Source: Bombyx mori (lineage: Eukaryota > Arthropoda > Insecta > Lepidoptera > Bombycidae). From it: a DNA stretch of 64,000 nucleotides. The notes beneath the pieces were generated by a model. That model had not been told where the DNA came from. It saw nothing but the letters and a program-made list of their open reading frames with translations, and searched no databases. Shown here piece by piece: positions 11,877 through 25,100 of this stretch. The stretch covers positions 15,502,001 through 15,566,000 of the forward strand of contig NC_085107.1 of assembly GCF_030269925.1 (NCBI RefSeq), given 5' to 3'. Positions within the stretch are counted from its first letter, which is position 1, and every line of letters starts with the position of its first letter. The position numbers were made by a program, and so were the translations under genes.

Positions 11877-13387
11877 GACCATGAATTTTTCATTAATATT
11901 TTATTTTCAACTACCGACTTTTCTTAAATAAAAACATGTACATCATTTACTTAGAATTAATAAATAATTCATAACTATAATAAATTTTGAAATACAACCA
12001 AATCACAATAAAAAATCATCGAAAGTCACAAAGATTCAGAAATCTTTTTGGAACAAAATTTTTATAATCAAACTTTAATAATATAATATATGATGATTAC
12101 AGATAGTAAATTAATTACAACAGAAAATATCGTGCAAACAGCTAAATTTATATTTTATCTATAATAATAGAATCTTTGAACTTTAATTGTAAAGCGAAAC
12201 GTCACAAGCCCAGATCGTCACAATACAATGGAATATATTCGTGAAATTTACTTTGCAATCTAAAAAGTGCACTTTTATACTATTATATTTTTTACTCTAA
12301 CCTACTGAAAATATATATTTCTATATTTAAAACAAATGTTAATTATCAAACAGACACACAGAAAAGTTTTTAAAATGGAAATATTAATTTGTTTGGTCCT
12401 CGCCAACACTGGCTTGTTTTAATTAGCCACATATTATTCACATTGATTTTAAACTTGCCACGTAATTCAGTCATAATATGTTTTATAGAACAAAATAAAA
12501 TTAATATGAAATAATCTACAGCACAACCCAAAATGAATGAAAAAAAATAATAAAAACATTAACATTTTATTACAAAATTTCATAACTACACATATTGGCC
12601 TAACAACAATCTTCTTATACTAAAGTTAATAATATTAAAATTATTAATAAAAAATATGTAATATATAAAAACAGTTTCATAGAAACGTTTGGCAAAGCAT
12701 TTGTCTATGTAGATTAAAATTCTTGTGTCCATTAACTTTTGAAGCAGTTGGTAATAGAATAAACACGCTTAATAAATATAAATTAAATAAAATAAATCAT
12801 ATTTTTGGTAACTAACTATATAGCGAGACGGTGTCATGATGGCTATCACAGCAAAATAACATCGTGCACTATTATAACTTAAATATAAACCCTTTAATTA
12901 AATAAATTGTCAGATTAATCAGTGCGTTCAATAATAATAATAATAATAAAATCAACAAACATAAAAATTACTGGACAACAATTTTATTTATATCAGAGAT
13001 TCAACTAAAAAATTAACTGTGCTTTAAGTTGAATTATGTTAACTTATAAACTGTTAGTAAGTTTGTTATGTAACATTCATTTTTATAAATTTCATTTGGT
13101 TTTGAGGTAGATGAATATAGTTAAATTTTTATAAATTTTTCACATCAGTTAATGAATCTGGCGAAACAACGAGGCAAGATTAGCGGCTATTTGAACTAAT
13201 AACTCGCATTTTAAAAATCAACTGCGAATTTATCAGTGCTATCTATATATAAATCAAATATGTAATATTTTCATCAATATTAAATATCAATCGTTACTAA
13301 TTGGATATATAGACACGGAGATACTAAAACTAAATATCACCGTAAATGTAATTCACTAGTTACGCAATTTCCATTACCGCGAGGGAA
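11877..13387. other. Convergent intergenic region between Arl5 and the mannosidase gene
   Basis: Very AT-rich, with a short (AAT)n run near 12931-12948. No coding frame or known repeat was seen. It probably includes 3' UTR of one or both genes. Confidence 0.5.
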
Positions 13388-13393
13388 TTTATT
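13388..13393 (-). terminator. Candidate poly(A) signal of the mannosidase gene
   Basis: AATAAA on the minus strand about 44 bp past the stop codon. Further AATAAA sites lie downstream, so the used site is unknown. Confidence 0.3.
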
Positions 13394-13436
13394 TATATAA
13401 AATGTATATTTGTATTATTTTATGAAACAGCAGTCT

Positions 13437-16129
13437 TTAGAACTTGATTTTGTACGTCTTCACCTCCATCGGTTCAAGTTCGATGTCTTCTAAGTCGTAC
13501 AGGTGCTGGTAGGTTTTTAGACCCGTCAAACTGACTGAAGTCAAGTTGTTGATGATGAGTCCGCTAAATTTCGATTTCGAATTAAAACTGGGAACTCGTT
13601 TTGAGAATTTACCGATAGTACAGGAATAACCCGGTCTCTGCAAGACCATGTAGCTCGATGTACTGGGGAACTGTTCTAAGACGTCGTCGGTTATGGTCCG
13701 GAGTGTCACCAAATGTATGCCGTTAGGGAAGTTCTCCACGAACGTTTGAGACGACTTGATAGCCACTTCTCCCATTTCGCTAGTATCCAAAAGGTATACG
13801 TTGACTGGATAATTGAAGGTTCTGCTCAAATAGTCGGCTGAGTGAGAAGGCAACTCATAATGGTTAGTCTTCTGTTCTGGACTAAAGTTTCTCGTGTTCA
13901 TAGAATCAGTGTTGTCTTTTCCGATTCGTGCCCCAGGCATCGTCTCCAGTAGGAGCCAGTTTTGGAATGTGGTGGGCTTATTGTCGACCACTCCTTCGCC
14001 GATGCCTCTAAAATCGTCGTAGAGCGTGCGTCTATCGAGCATCACTTCCAAGCGCCCCGGTTCGTATGAGGCGGCTCCCTGCGCGTGATTAGTAATCAAA
14101 GTCAGTCTCGTTTCTTTGTCCTGCATCCAAGCCATAGTCGTGATAGGATAATAATTAGCTTCGATGCCAAGCTTATCGATTTTTGTACGTTTCTGATATT
14201 GAAAGCCGTTCTGGTCGGTGTAGAATTCGGGCGGTTCGCCGTTCTGTATGTCGGTTTGAATTCTCATAAAAAGTTCTGTGTCTCGGTTCTTTGGTGGATC
14301 CTCGAAATCTACTATGTTTTCGACGAGCACCGCTCGGGACAGTATCGGATCGTCGACGTCAAAAATCTTAATTGTGTGTATGAGGAACGGCAAATACATA
14401 ATCGTGATCTCCCGCGATACGGGACCGGAAACGATAATAATGTTGTCTTCGGATTGTTTGTCCCAGTTCGAGTATGTGTTCAGAACGTTCTTCTCTGGAG
14501 AATCGTAATCGGGCATAAACAGATACGCTCCAGAGTGTCTCTGGGCGCTCTGATATGCACCGAATTGCATTTCGACAACGTTCTTTTTATAAACGTCTTT
14601 TCTGTATATCTGTCTAAGGAAGCCGGTGTGCCTGTTAATCAATAGCTTTAGCACAGAGTTCTCCAGTTGAATGTCTCCGGGCATCATTTTCTTCGTTACG
14701 AATAGACTTTCGCCGTCCGATTTATCGTTGCAGCTGTTACAGAACACAACGCAGTGGTTAGCCACACCGACGTGCTCTTCGAGATTGAAAGTGACCGAGG
14801 TGAGCGGCGGGAGTGTTGCCACAAACGTTATGTCAAAGTTGGTGTCGCTTATGACGCGTTTTCCGTCTTCGTGTACGTCTATATTAGGCGCGATCTGATA
14901 TTGCACGTGCTTGCCTTGTCTCGTATCGTAAACTCGAACATTAGTTGTGTTTGAGGAGAGCGTTATGATTTCAGTTCTGCTCTCGACTAGGGGATTGAAC
15001 AGGATAACTTTCTTCTTGTCCACATATGATACTTGTAGTTTCTTGATTGGTTTTCCGTATGTTTCCCATTCCATTTCGCTTTGTATGATATTCTGTCCGT
15101 GCAGGGTTTCGTCTGGAACCATTATAGTAGTAAGGGCGGTCTCCTGCAGCCGAATGCAGTGGTTGATGCTCGTGAACAATTTGGTGCCGTAGTCCTGCAT
15201 AACAGCAGATTTCGATGTCCCAGTAATAGCGTCGTGATGCTGGAAGAGACCTAAGTTTCGCCTCGCGGTGATCAGGTTCTCATATGACTTTTCAAGTTTC
15301 TTCTCGGACGATATCAGTTTGCGATCGTCTAACTGCTTCAAGTAGTTTGAAACCAGGGTGAATAATATTTCTGCGGTACGAAGTTGATGTTCCAGCTGCC
15401 GCGTGAGGATCTTTAAATACGGTCGTGTGGTGTAATACCCGGACCAATAAGCTGGCTTACCTTCGCTAAATATATCGGAGTAAACGAAGAAATCTCCTTT
15501 CAGCGTCGGAATATCGGATTGACGTTCTTTCATCGCATTGAAATAGTCCAAAGGAGTGCCGAATTGAACATCAGCGTTGAATAGTTCCTTGTGGCCGTTA
15601 ATGTAATTGAACATTTTCATGTAATTGATGTATTGGGCGTCGAATTCGATGTCGTAATCGTATCGGAAGTCGTCGCCCAGCGGCACCAGGACCACGTTGT
15701 GGGTAGTCAACGAACCGATGCGATCGTATTCCTCTATTAACGTTTTCGATTTGGAGTGGAGATTTTGTTCAGTAATGTCCTCGTGTTTGGCGGTGTATTC
15801 GGAATACTCGCCGGGAATCTTTCTGAAATCGAAACTGAGACAGATCGAGGGATGAGGGCCGCACGTGCTCTTTATAGAATATATGTCGAAAGGTTGGTTG
15901 TGAACGATCATCGTTGGCTTTTTTGACTTCCAGCCAGTGATCCAGTAGAATTCCTCGATCTGCCGTTGAGCGAACCATTGTTTCCACGCGTAATGAATCC
16001 TCTGAATTATGGTTCCTTCTAACCCGCTTTTGTCCAATATGTAAGGTACAGTTGGGCCGTGACCGAAGGGGTCGATGGACCAACCGGTTTTGGGAACTAT
16101 ACCGAGGTTGGTTTTCACCCAGTGATGAC
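13437..16129 (-). CDS. alpha-Man-IIb: Mannosidase terminal exon (2.7 kb, most of the enzyme)
   Basis: Begins after acceptor TACTTCAG (minus strand) with the last two bases of a Gly codon, then [16 protein letters not shown]. It runs 897 codons to TAA at 13437-13439. It holds the nucleophile, acid/base and last zinc-ligand motifs and the whole C-terminal beta-sandwich region, ending VKTYKIKF. It is markedly richer in GC than the flanking introns. Confidence 0.95.
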
Positions 16130-19100
16130 CTGAAGTACGAATTCACCATTAATGTTCACGTTTGTTGGATTCATACACATCCCAGCTGATGCTTTAACGA
16201 TGTGTTGGAGACTTACCTTCAATGAACTGATCAACCAACGCGTAAATATGAGTGCAAGCTTCATCGGGCATCACCCAGCCGCCAGTTGTGATCTCCAGGC
16301 GTCCTTCTTTTATGAGTTTCTTTAATGCCTGTAAAATGGAAACGGTTTGTATACATAATCATTTGCGAACTAATATCAATTGGATTGGTTGAACCAAATA
16401 AACTAAAACTATGTATAATACAGTTTTAAGATAATTCTAAATTTATTGGCCATTTTTATAGGGACTATTCCCCGTGCTTTTCTCGCAAAGCATTTTTTAT
16501 ATCACAGTCCTGTTTGTTCGACATAAAATCTTGCTAAATACATACGTAATTACGATTCTTGTTCATAAATTCGTGCAGCACGTAAATTACTGACTAGGGA
16601 CAAAGATCAGATATTTTTTTAAGATAATATTTGGCATTGACGTACGCGTAGCATCACCGAAACCCGCGTAAATTCGAAATTCATAAATCACGACGTCACC
16701 GCGTCGGCAGCATCAGAGACACGAGAGCCATCTATCACAAGACCCATAAAACACATTTGTCTGTATTACATGCGAGATGGCGTTACCGATAACCAGAGAG
16801 CGTTTGAATGCACATGATGCAGTTTCGCGAAGTTTGCGTAAATCAAACTTCGTTACCTGTCGGAATCGAGGCAACAAACTTTTTACGATGCGATCTAAAA
16901 CTTTTCGAACTATTGAAATCTGACAATACGACTGTTTTATTTACTTTGAATGACGTTTCGAAGGTTAAAAATGATTATATTGATGCTAAATTAAACAAAA
17001 TACGCTCAGACAACTAAATAAAAACACGTTTATAATGTAACGGTATTGCTGGCGTCTTTAAGCATCGGTGATCACTGTACATCAGGCGAGCCGAATGCCC
17101 CGCAGTCTACGAAGGAAAGTTATTGATTATACCGAAAAATGACTTTCCGTGAACCAACACCTACTTAAAAAATGTTCCTGTATTCTCTTTAGGGACAAAT
17201 TATTTAAAGTATTACAAAAACATGAATTTAATTTTTTCTAATTTTGCGTTTGTTCAGTTTTATATTAAAAACTATTTTTCACAATAATTTGTCCACGTAT
17301 AACCATTTAGCGTAAAATTAAATATATAAATAATTAAATAAAAACAAACCCAATGTACATATACATGACAATGCGCCTGAAGAGGTTAAACTATTTATAT
17401 CTAAATAGAAAAAAGGTTTAATACTTTATTCATTCAATGATTTAGTTGCATTTATGGAGGGCATTTGAAACGTTAATAATTTAATAATTAATAAACAGAA
17501 AATCAGTTTAATTACATTTTTATGCAGACTGTAATACGGCCCATATGATAGTGAGTGGTTGCCATCGCTTATGAAAATGAACGATGTTAGAAAGCGCATC
17601 AATGTCAGATTCAGGCTACAGCATGTCTTTGAGGACAAAACCTCGATTGAAACTTCGTTCAAATACAGAAGTACTGTAGGAATTGTTTCTTGCAAATATT
17701 GATGTAGCAGTATCGTAGAACAGAAGATATTCTCGCTAATGATATTTTCAAGATAGGCTTGGATAAATAATTAAATAATAATAATGAAAAATATTTTTAC
17801 TGGTGGTAAGACCTCTTGCACGGATAGGTACCACCACCACCCCGCCTATTTCTGCCGTGAAGCAGTAATGCGTTACGGTTTGAAGGGTGGGGCAGCCGTT
17901 GTAACTATACTTGAGACCTTAGAACTCATATCTCAAGGTGGGTGGCGGCATTTACGTTATACATGTCTATGGGCTCCAGTAACCACTTAACACCAGATGG
18001 GCTCGTCCACCCATCTAAGCAAATAAAAAAGTTTTGATAACATTTGGACCGTGGGTCTACCGAGCAATGACCACTATACCGTTGTTCCCCTTTTTAACTT
18101 CAACGCACAACCGCACACATGTATATATGAAGTATTAAGATTCCAACTATAGTAATATAATTATGATCTAGGAAATTACTGATATTTTTGTTAGTTATTT
18201 ACACATATTTCAATTTACCACCAGTTTTTGTTTTACCACGCGTTTTACACTTGAAAGTTGCAAAAAAATGTGCAATTCGAATATTAAAGTTAACTCTTCA
18301 AACTATTAGAATTTTTATTGGGAGAAATATTTTTCACTAGATTAAAATTTTATTACGATCACAGTAGGTATTCGTGGTTATAAATTAGAACAAGAACAAT
18401 GCGTAAAAGTTTTTTTTTTTTACAAAGATAATGTTAGTAATCATTTTTTATTTCATCTCAATACTACAACACGTCTGTATTTAATTATACTAGAGGTCCC
18501 GCAGTAGTCGAAATTCGACTATAATTAATTGGAATTATAAGTTTGCATACTATTATGATTGTATTTTATACTTCTATAATCAAAATTTTCGCCAAGACTA
18601 CACTAAAAAATATTTACAAAGAAAAAACTATATTCTATTCTCAATTTGACAACAGACGTCAAGAACAAAAGTTTGACAATAAATAGTAGGCATGCGTGTG
18701 TGCGTCAAATACATGGTACGTAGTGTGTGTAATGTTTACTTTATTGATTTAATGTATCGTTTATGCATTATTTTAAAAAAATATTAGCATTGTGCACTTC
18801 TTCTCTATATTCTCTATAAGTGTGGAAAATTTAATACTCCTCCGTCCGCGCAATTTTCGTAAAAAGGGATACAAAGTTTTTGCTTCACGTATTGATATAT
18901 AGATTATTATGTACATTTGTGATACCTATTTGAGTGATAAATATCAAAAACATTCAAAACAAATTTAGAATGTGTCCGCCCGTGACAAGTCCGTAAGCTT
19001 AGATCTCCACTCAACTATAATTGCAGGCATCAATAAAATTAATTGGCTTTTAACGTAACTCAAAGAGAATTTTTTCGTATTGAATGCTTTCAGTTTTCAT

Positions 19101-22100
19101 TTATAGCTGTGAATGAGTCCCGACAGACTTGGACAACAAACAGAAAACACGTCGACTGTAAGCAAACGTATTATCTTGTTTTAATCAAAAGAAAACTCAA
19201 AGTTATTTGTAATGACAAATTCGAATGGAAATGTTTAAATGATATTCGGATAAGCAGATTTTTATGTAGTTATATTTTTCTTGTAATTTTACAGGTTTGT
19301 TTTACGAAAACGATACGAAACGGTAAATAAAATCTTTGGCAGAATTTATTACATACACTATCTTGTTAGTTGCAGATTGTTTTTAGTTCAATTTTATTTA
19401 AGTTTCAGTCGATCTGTCTATCATATCCTCCGTGTCGCACAAATATTTGCTAGTTCACGTTTGATATTTCAACATTTTGACTATTATGACTAGTTTAATT
19501 AATATAATAATAGTATGAATGTATAATAAAATGTATCTAGGCCCACTTTGTGTCAAGGGGTCACCGGAGCTTATAGACACCATAACGTAAATTGAGAGAT
19601 GAATTCTAACTTTCAGGTTTACAGAGGCCGCCTCACCTTCCAAACTGGAACACATTATTGCTTCACAATAGAAATAAACAAGTGGTACCTATCCGTGCGG
19701 GCTGACAAGACGTCAACTAATTACGCAATTTATTAATTTTGGGATTTTGAAAACCAAAACGACAATACATTATCTCTTCATCGTCGGAATAATTCGTGTT
19801 ACATCGGTAAAACTGGTGCCTACCGGATGGTATAGTTACATTGACACAAATACAAATGGCGAACAATTAAAACACTGTACATGAGTCTTGATCATTAAGT
19901 TTTTTTTTCCACTAGATAAATCTTTAATTTTCCTCATATACACGTTAAATGATATCGGAGTAGTATTATGATGGATGCCTAACATAATTTTCCTATTATA
20001 CACACTAAACGATATCAGAGGAATATTTGCATTCCAGGTGCGTTTGCTTGTGTAGTTTTCATTTTGTAATTTTCTTAATTTCAATTCGATGGTCATTCAA
20101 ATAGAGTTCATTTTTAGATTAGAGCTCTTCCCGCAGCGGCTTTTTCTGACATATCTCTAGACGACGCATCCGGACCCGGTTTGATTCGGAGGGATAACGA
20201 CCATAAACCCGGGTTGACGCGTTCCCCTTTCTTTTATCAGATTCCTGAGCTCGGGGGACAGTCTGATGCGGCGGAAGAAGTCCTCCACACTGACTTGATG
20301 AAGTGCATTGCCTATCGCGATGGACAGATGGTTTGTCAGTATGTCTACTGATCCATAGTCCTGGGTGGGACGTAGTGAAATGCGGATTGTCTGGGAGGAT
20401 TGGCGATGTGGCTTCTGCCAAACTAATGCTCAGTTTCTGCCAATCCACCATAGTCATAGAAATACCAGGGACGGCCGAGCTGAATGACGACAGACACATA
20501 GTTGGAGTTGAACTCTATCTTTGCTTCGATGGAACATAAGTGCAGAGTTACGTTCCTAAATTGTACCAGACTGATCGTGCTCGACGAATGAGCAATATTA
20601 CACGTGTAACAAGTTGGGATTGGAGGTCTGACGACATCAAAGGCAAATTCGTCTATAAACGACGCTGGGTAGTTTCACCTAGTGTGGTGACACTTTAATT
20701 CTCCTGCCAGAATGGCCGTGGTTCCCATGCCGAGTGCATGTCTCGAAGTCGCTATGCAGGAGAGGTTTTCCGGGGGAAGGGAGAAGGGTTTATACGGGTG
20801 CGATGACGATCGGCCGCTGTCCCGTCAATGACATATAGCACACTGATGTCTCTCGTTGTGAGAGAGCGAGGGGGACCGAGAGGGATGAAGTGTAAGGCCC
20901 GTATATAGTAAATGGTGGTCCCAGTCCGGCAAAAACTTCTTAATGTTTAGTGAGTCTAAAGAATCCCGGCTTGTTCTCTAATTTAGATCTAACTCTCCAT
21001 TTAGTGTTTACCGTAACGCATATGGGAAAGTCCGAGAATAAGTAAGGGCCAAAGACATTATTACCCTGCATGAATCACAAAGCATACTCAGGACAAGCGA
21101 GACTCGTGACAACGATACACGGAGAAAACTCCATTAACTCCATTAGGTTCTGGTAAATTAATTGCGTATCGAGAATACTGTCGAACAGTTTACGATCTAA
21201 GCCAACTAATATCACGCAGTTACACGTACCTTTTGCTTAATGGGATGAGACCTTTCCCACCAAGAGTTGAGGAACGATATCTCAGTCCAGATGAAAGTCA
21301 TGTTCGGGTACTGATGTAATTTCTGCACTATGTTGTTGATGATGTTTTTGGTTTTCCATTCGAAGTAGTGCTCGAAGGTCTTCAGCCATCCCGGGTCATT
21401 GTGAGAATGAGGCACGACGATCACCTAAAACGGAACAAGAATTTTAACTCGGTAACCGCGAAACACAAGCCATTTGATACTGACAAATAACTTTGAACAT
21501 GCTCTTAAAACGATACCACAATATTTTCGGCTAACGTATAAATAAAAAGATCAGTGAAAATATAATTTCGAAACCGAACCGAACCGTTGCAAACGCCTTA
21601 AATATCCTCAAAATAAATATCAATTTAAAAAGCCTTTGTAGTTGTTTTTACTGGTGGTAGGGCCTCTTGTGAGTTCGCGCGGGTGGGTACCACCACCTTG
21701 CCTATTTCTGCCGTGAAGCAGTAATGCGTTTCGGTTTGAAGGGTGGGGCAGCCGCTGTAACTATACTTGAGACCTTAGAACTTATATCTCAAGGTGGGTG
21801 GCGCATTTGCGTGATGTCTATGGGCTCCAGTAACCACTTAACACCAGGTGGGCTGTGAGCTCGTCCACCCATCAAAGCAATAAAAAAAAAAGTTATATTT
21901 TAGAAAGCGTGCAATAACATAGTCTGTTTCCCATACCTATTAGTTAATTCAAACAAACAAAAAACTATAATATGATATTCATAAATGCGTCAAAGCGCTT
22001 TAAACTTGCAATACCATTTAAGTCAATTATGAAATACACGGCAACTTTAATAGAAAGTTGGCGCAACAAACACCCCGGGGCATTGAGTGGCCAGGCTCGT

Positions 22101-25100
22101 GCCTAGATTAGCGTGCGCCGCCTAAGCTCAATTGCTCGGGGGCCAGATACCGCACCAAAGGTATTGCACTTTTTTTTTAAATAATGCGATAATACTGTTA
22201 ATAGGGTTTTAACAAAAACAATGCATATTGGATCTATATTAATGTTATAAACTTTTTTAAGGGATTTTATGACCTGGTAACTAAGACCTTTAGGTCAAGT
22301 TTAATTTTAATTTTAACTTTTTATATGAAAAATGATATCATGAAAGGAAATGAGAGGATATGGTAAAAAATAGATTCTCAGTAAAATGGTGGTCATATAC
22401 TGAGACTTTTCAGAGGAAGTTTTGGAGGATCCCGAGAATTTTCGTTCAGCGGTTTTGTTTCATTTTCCCCCATCTGTGCCTTATCACAGATACTAAACAG
22501 TTAAAATAAACCATCGTTATTACACATTTAAACCTGAAGAATCACTGAATAAATAAAATAAATCATAATCACAAATCACTTCACTCGTCGCGTTCCCACC
22601 AAAAAGTCCTAATATTATAAACGTGAAAGTTTTTTACTGATGGTAGGACCCCTTGACCAGATAATCTGATATTAAAGGAAAAATCTTTTAAGCAAAGCAA
22701 AAAAAAGCACAGAAAAAATTTTTAGCATAACGAAAAGGAAGCACCAATAAAATGTAAATAAGTTATGTTATACCTTAAGTCTTGGTCGACGGCTATCGTT
22801 CTTTATCTTCTCGTATCTTTCCTCAAAGGTCCTGTCCCAGAATTCCTTTGTGCGCAACCAGCTCGGCTAGAAAAAAAGGGCTAATCATAAATTGTAATTA
22901 AAACAAGATCGTTCGAGTCGTAAATCGTGCGTGCTTTAGGACAAGCTTCGCGCAAAACGTTCAATCATTGCCCATACATAGAATTAAGAAAATTATCGAG
23001 GAACTTTTGTGCAGTAAAGCTTTTTATGAAGTCAGTAATTACCTAACAATCAACACAATATAGGAGCGAGGTTTTTCACTCGAGACTATTTTTTTTATTT
23101 TATACATATAAAATTACAAACATTATATTTAAGGAAAAATAACACAACATTAGTAGTTAAAAATAGTAATTAATAAAACAAAGTTTGTTTCTCCATTTCT
23201 TCTCAGGACTGCGGTATTTTTTCTAGAACCTTTATGTTTTGACGACATTTTAGTAACAAATAAATGTTTTCTGATTTGAATTTAAGTTTGGGTACAAAAT
23301 GTTTGCATGTTTAGTTTGAAGAAATCGACCGCTAGTGATGGCATACTAAATTAAATTCCACCAGTCCTGCGATACATTTGGATTTTGTGACGGCCCATAA
23401 GTGTGGCCCAGCCAGCATACACTCGGTTACTTTCCAATGATATTCTTCACTTTCACGAGACACACAAACTGGTGTGTAACCAACTTGGTGTGTCTTTCGT
23501 GAATCTTTCAGTGCCAAAACAACCCTGTTTTTATTTTTGTTCCCCGTTCCCATAGTACATGATTTTTTTGCTTCGATTGCAGAACTCGGTTTATATTTCT
23601 ACGCAACTGAGTAGAACTAGTAGTAGATTTTGTTTATACATTTAAAATATTAAGAAGAAACATAAATAACTAGAAATATAAATTATTCTTATACATCACT
23701 AGTGAAACTCAGCCATTCTTCACTAATTGACTATCATTAATTAAATATAACATTTCCAGTGGATTTTCATATAAGCTTTGTCACCTTTTTTTTCTTATCT
23801 TTGCTGATAGCCTTCAAAGTCTATATCAGCGTTACCCTAGCGTGTAGGTGAGCTCTCTGGACTTAAGCCGGAGGTGTTGTTAACACTGGCTCTAGCAAGA
23901 GCAGTGCTTCGCAGAATCTACCATCCGATCGGAAACGCGACCTACTGAGAAGATCCGACGAGAAACTCAGTGGGCTGTGTCTATGGGTTAATTTACACGC
24001 CTAGCCCTTCGTCGCAAGACGGGTTCGGCGAGGACGGTGACCGGTGCTTGACGTACTTAAAAGCGCCATTAACCGATCGGGAGGATCCGTAATGACGTGT
24101 TGAGGGCGACGTCGACTGTTTACCATTCGATCCACAGGATCGTGTATGACACTAATGACTATCACTAATTGTATGTAACATTTCCAGAGGATTTGTCACA
24201 ATTACGGACACAGGCACAGAATATTGTCGTGCTCCATCCTGCAAACCGCAATGCCTGATTGCTTTGTGGCACTGACAAGGAGACCGGCGGTACCAACTCA
24301 CGATCTACCATAACACAAGCAAAGTTTCCAACATTAAAAATTTGTCTTCAATTTCCCTTTTGTTTGGTTGAAAAGAAAGAAATATCAAATATTTGTAATA
24401 TTCCGGTATTCGTTCTCGAAAAATCTCTAAATACAAAACTATTTTATAGACAATATCTAAATAAATACTTTTACGGTTTTTTAAATGTAGTACCAATTTA
24501 ATGGTTTTTTTGTGTGACTACTATTATTGCACACTATTGAACATGAAAACACAAGATACTTTTGTGTGATGCGTTAAATTACGATTCGAGATTTAAATAT
24601 AAAACCCAATGTCAATATTAAATTAAGATAAATTTTTTTTATATTATTCATTTTGTGTTGAGATACTAAACGTGTCAAGGATTCGAGGCTTAGTGGTCTT
24701 GCTATCAGAAAGACATGAGTTAGCCTCATTATAACTTTTAGTTAACAAATTACTTTGACCGACGTATTAAAACTAATCAAGAAATATTTGAACACGGCCG
24801 AACTTCTTTAATCTAAGAATGTTGCACTAACCCTTTGTGCATGAAACAAAAATGATCAGAACTCGTTATCTAATATCACCTTAATCGGGCTTGTATTAAG
24901 TATCATATTTAAAAGCGTTGACTTAGATAATTCGGTTTACCTTTTTTAGATATGTATACAATTACAAGACTGCCGAAGGAACTAACGATTATGAAGTCGT
25001 CGTGGCCTAAAGGATAAGACGTCCGGTGCATTCGTGTTGAGCCATGCACCGGTGTTCGAATGCCGCAGGCGGATACCAATTTTTCTAATGAAATACGTAC

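Noticed and set aside
14085..14645. 186-codon plus-strand frame inside the mannosidase
   Set aside because: It lies wholly antisense to the conserved last exon and its translation has no motif; it is a shadow of real coding sequence.
24991..25090. Bm1 heads and the 49.9-kb SINE head as functional tRNA genes
   Set aside because: They have promoter boxes but lack paired acceptor stems and are followed by SINE bodies.
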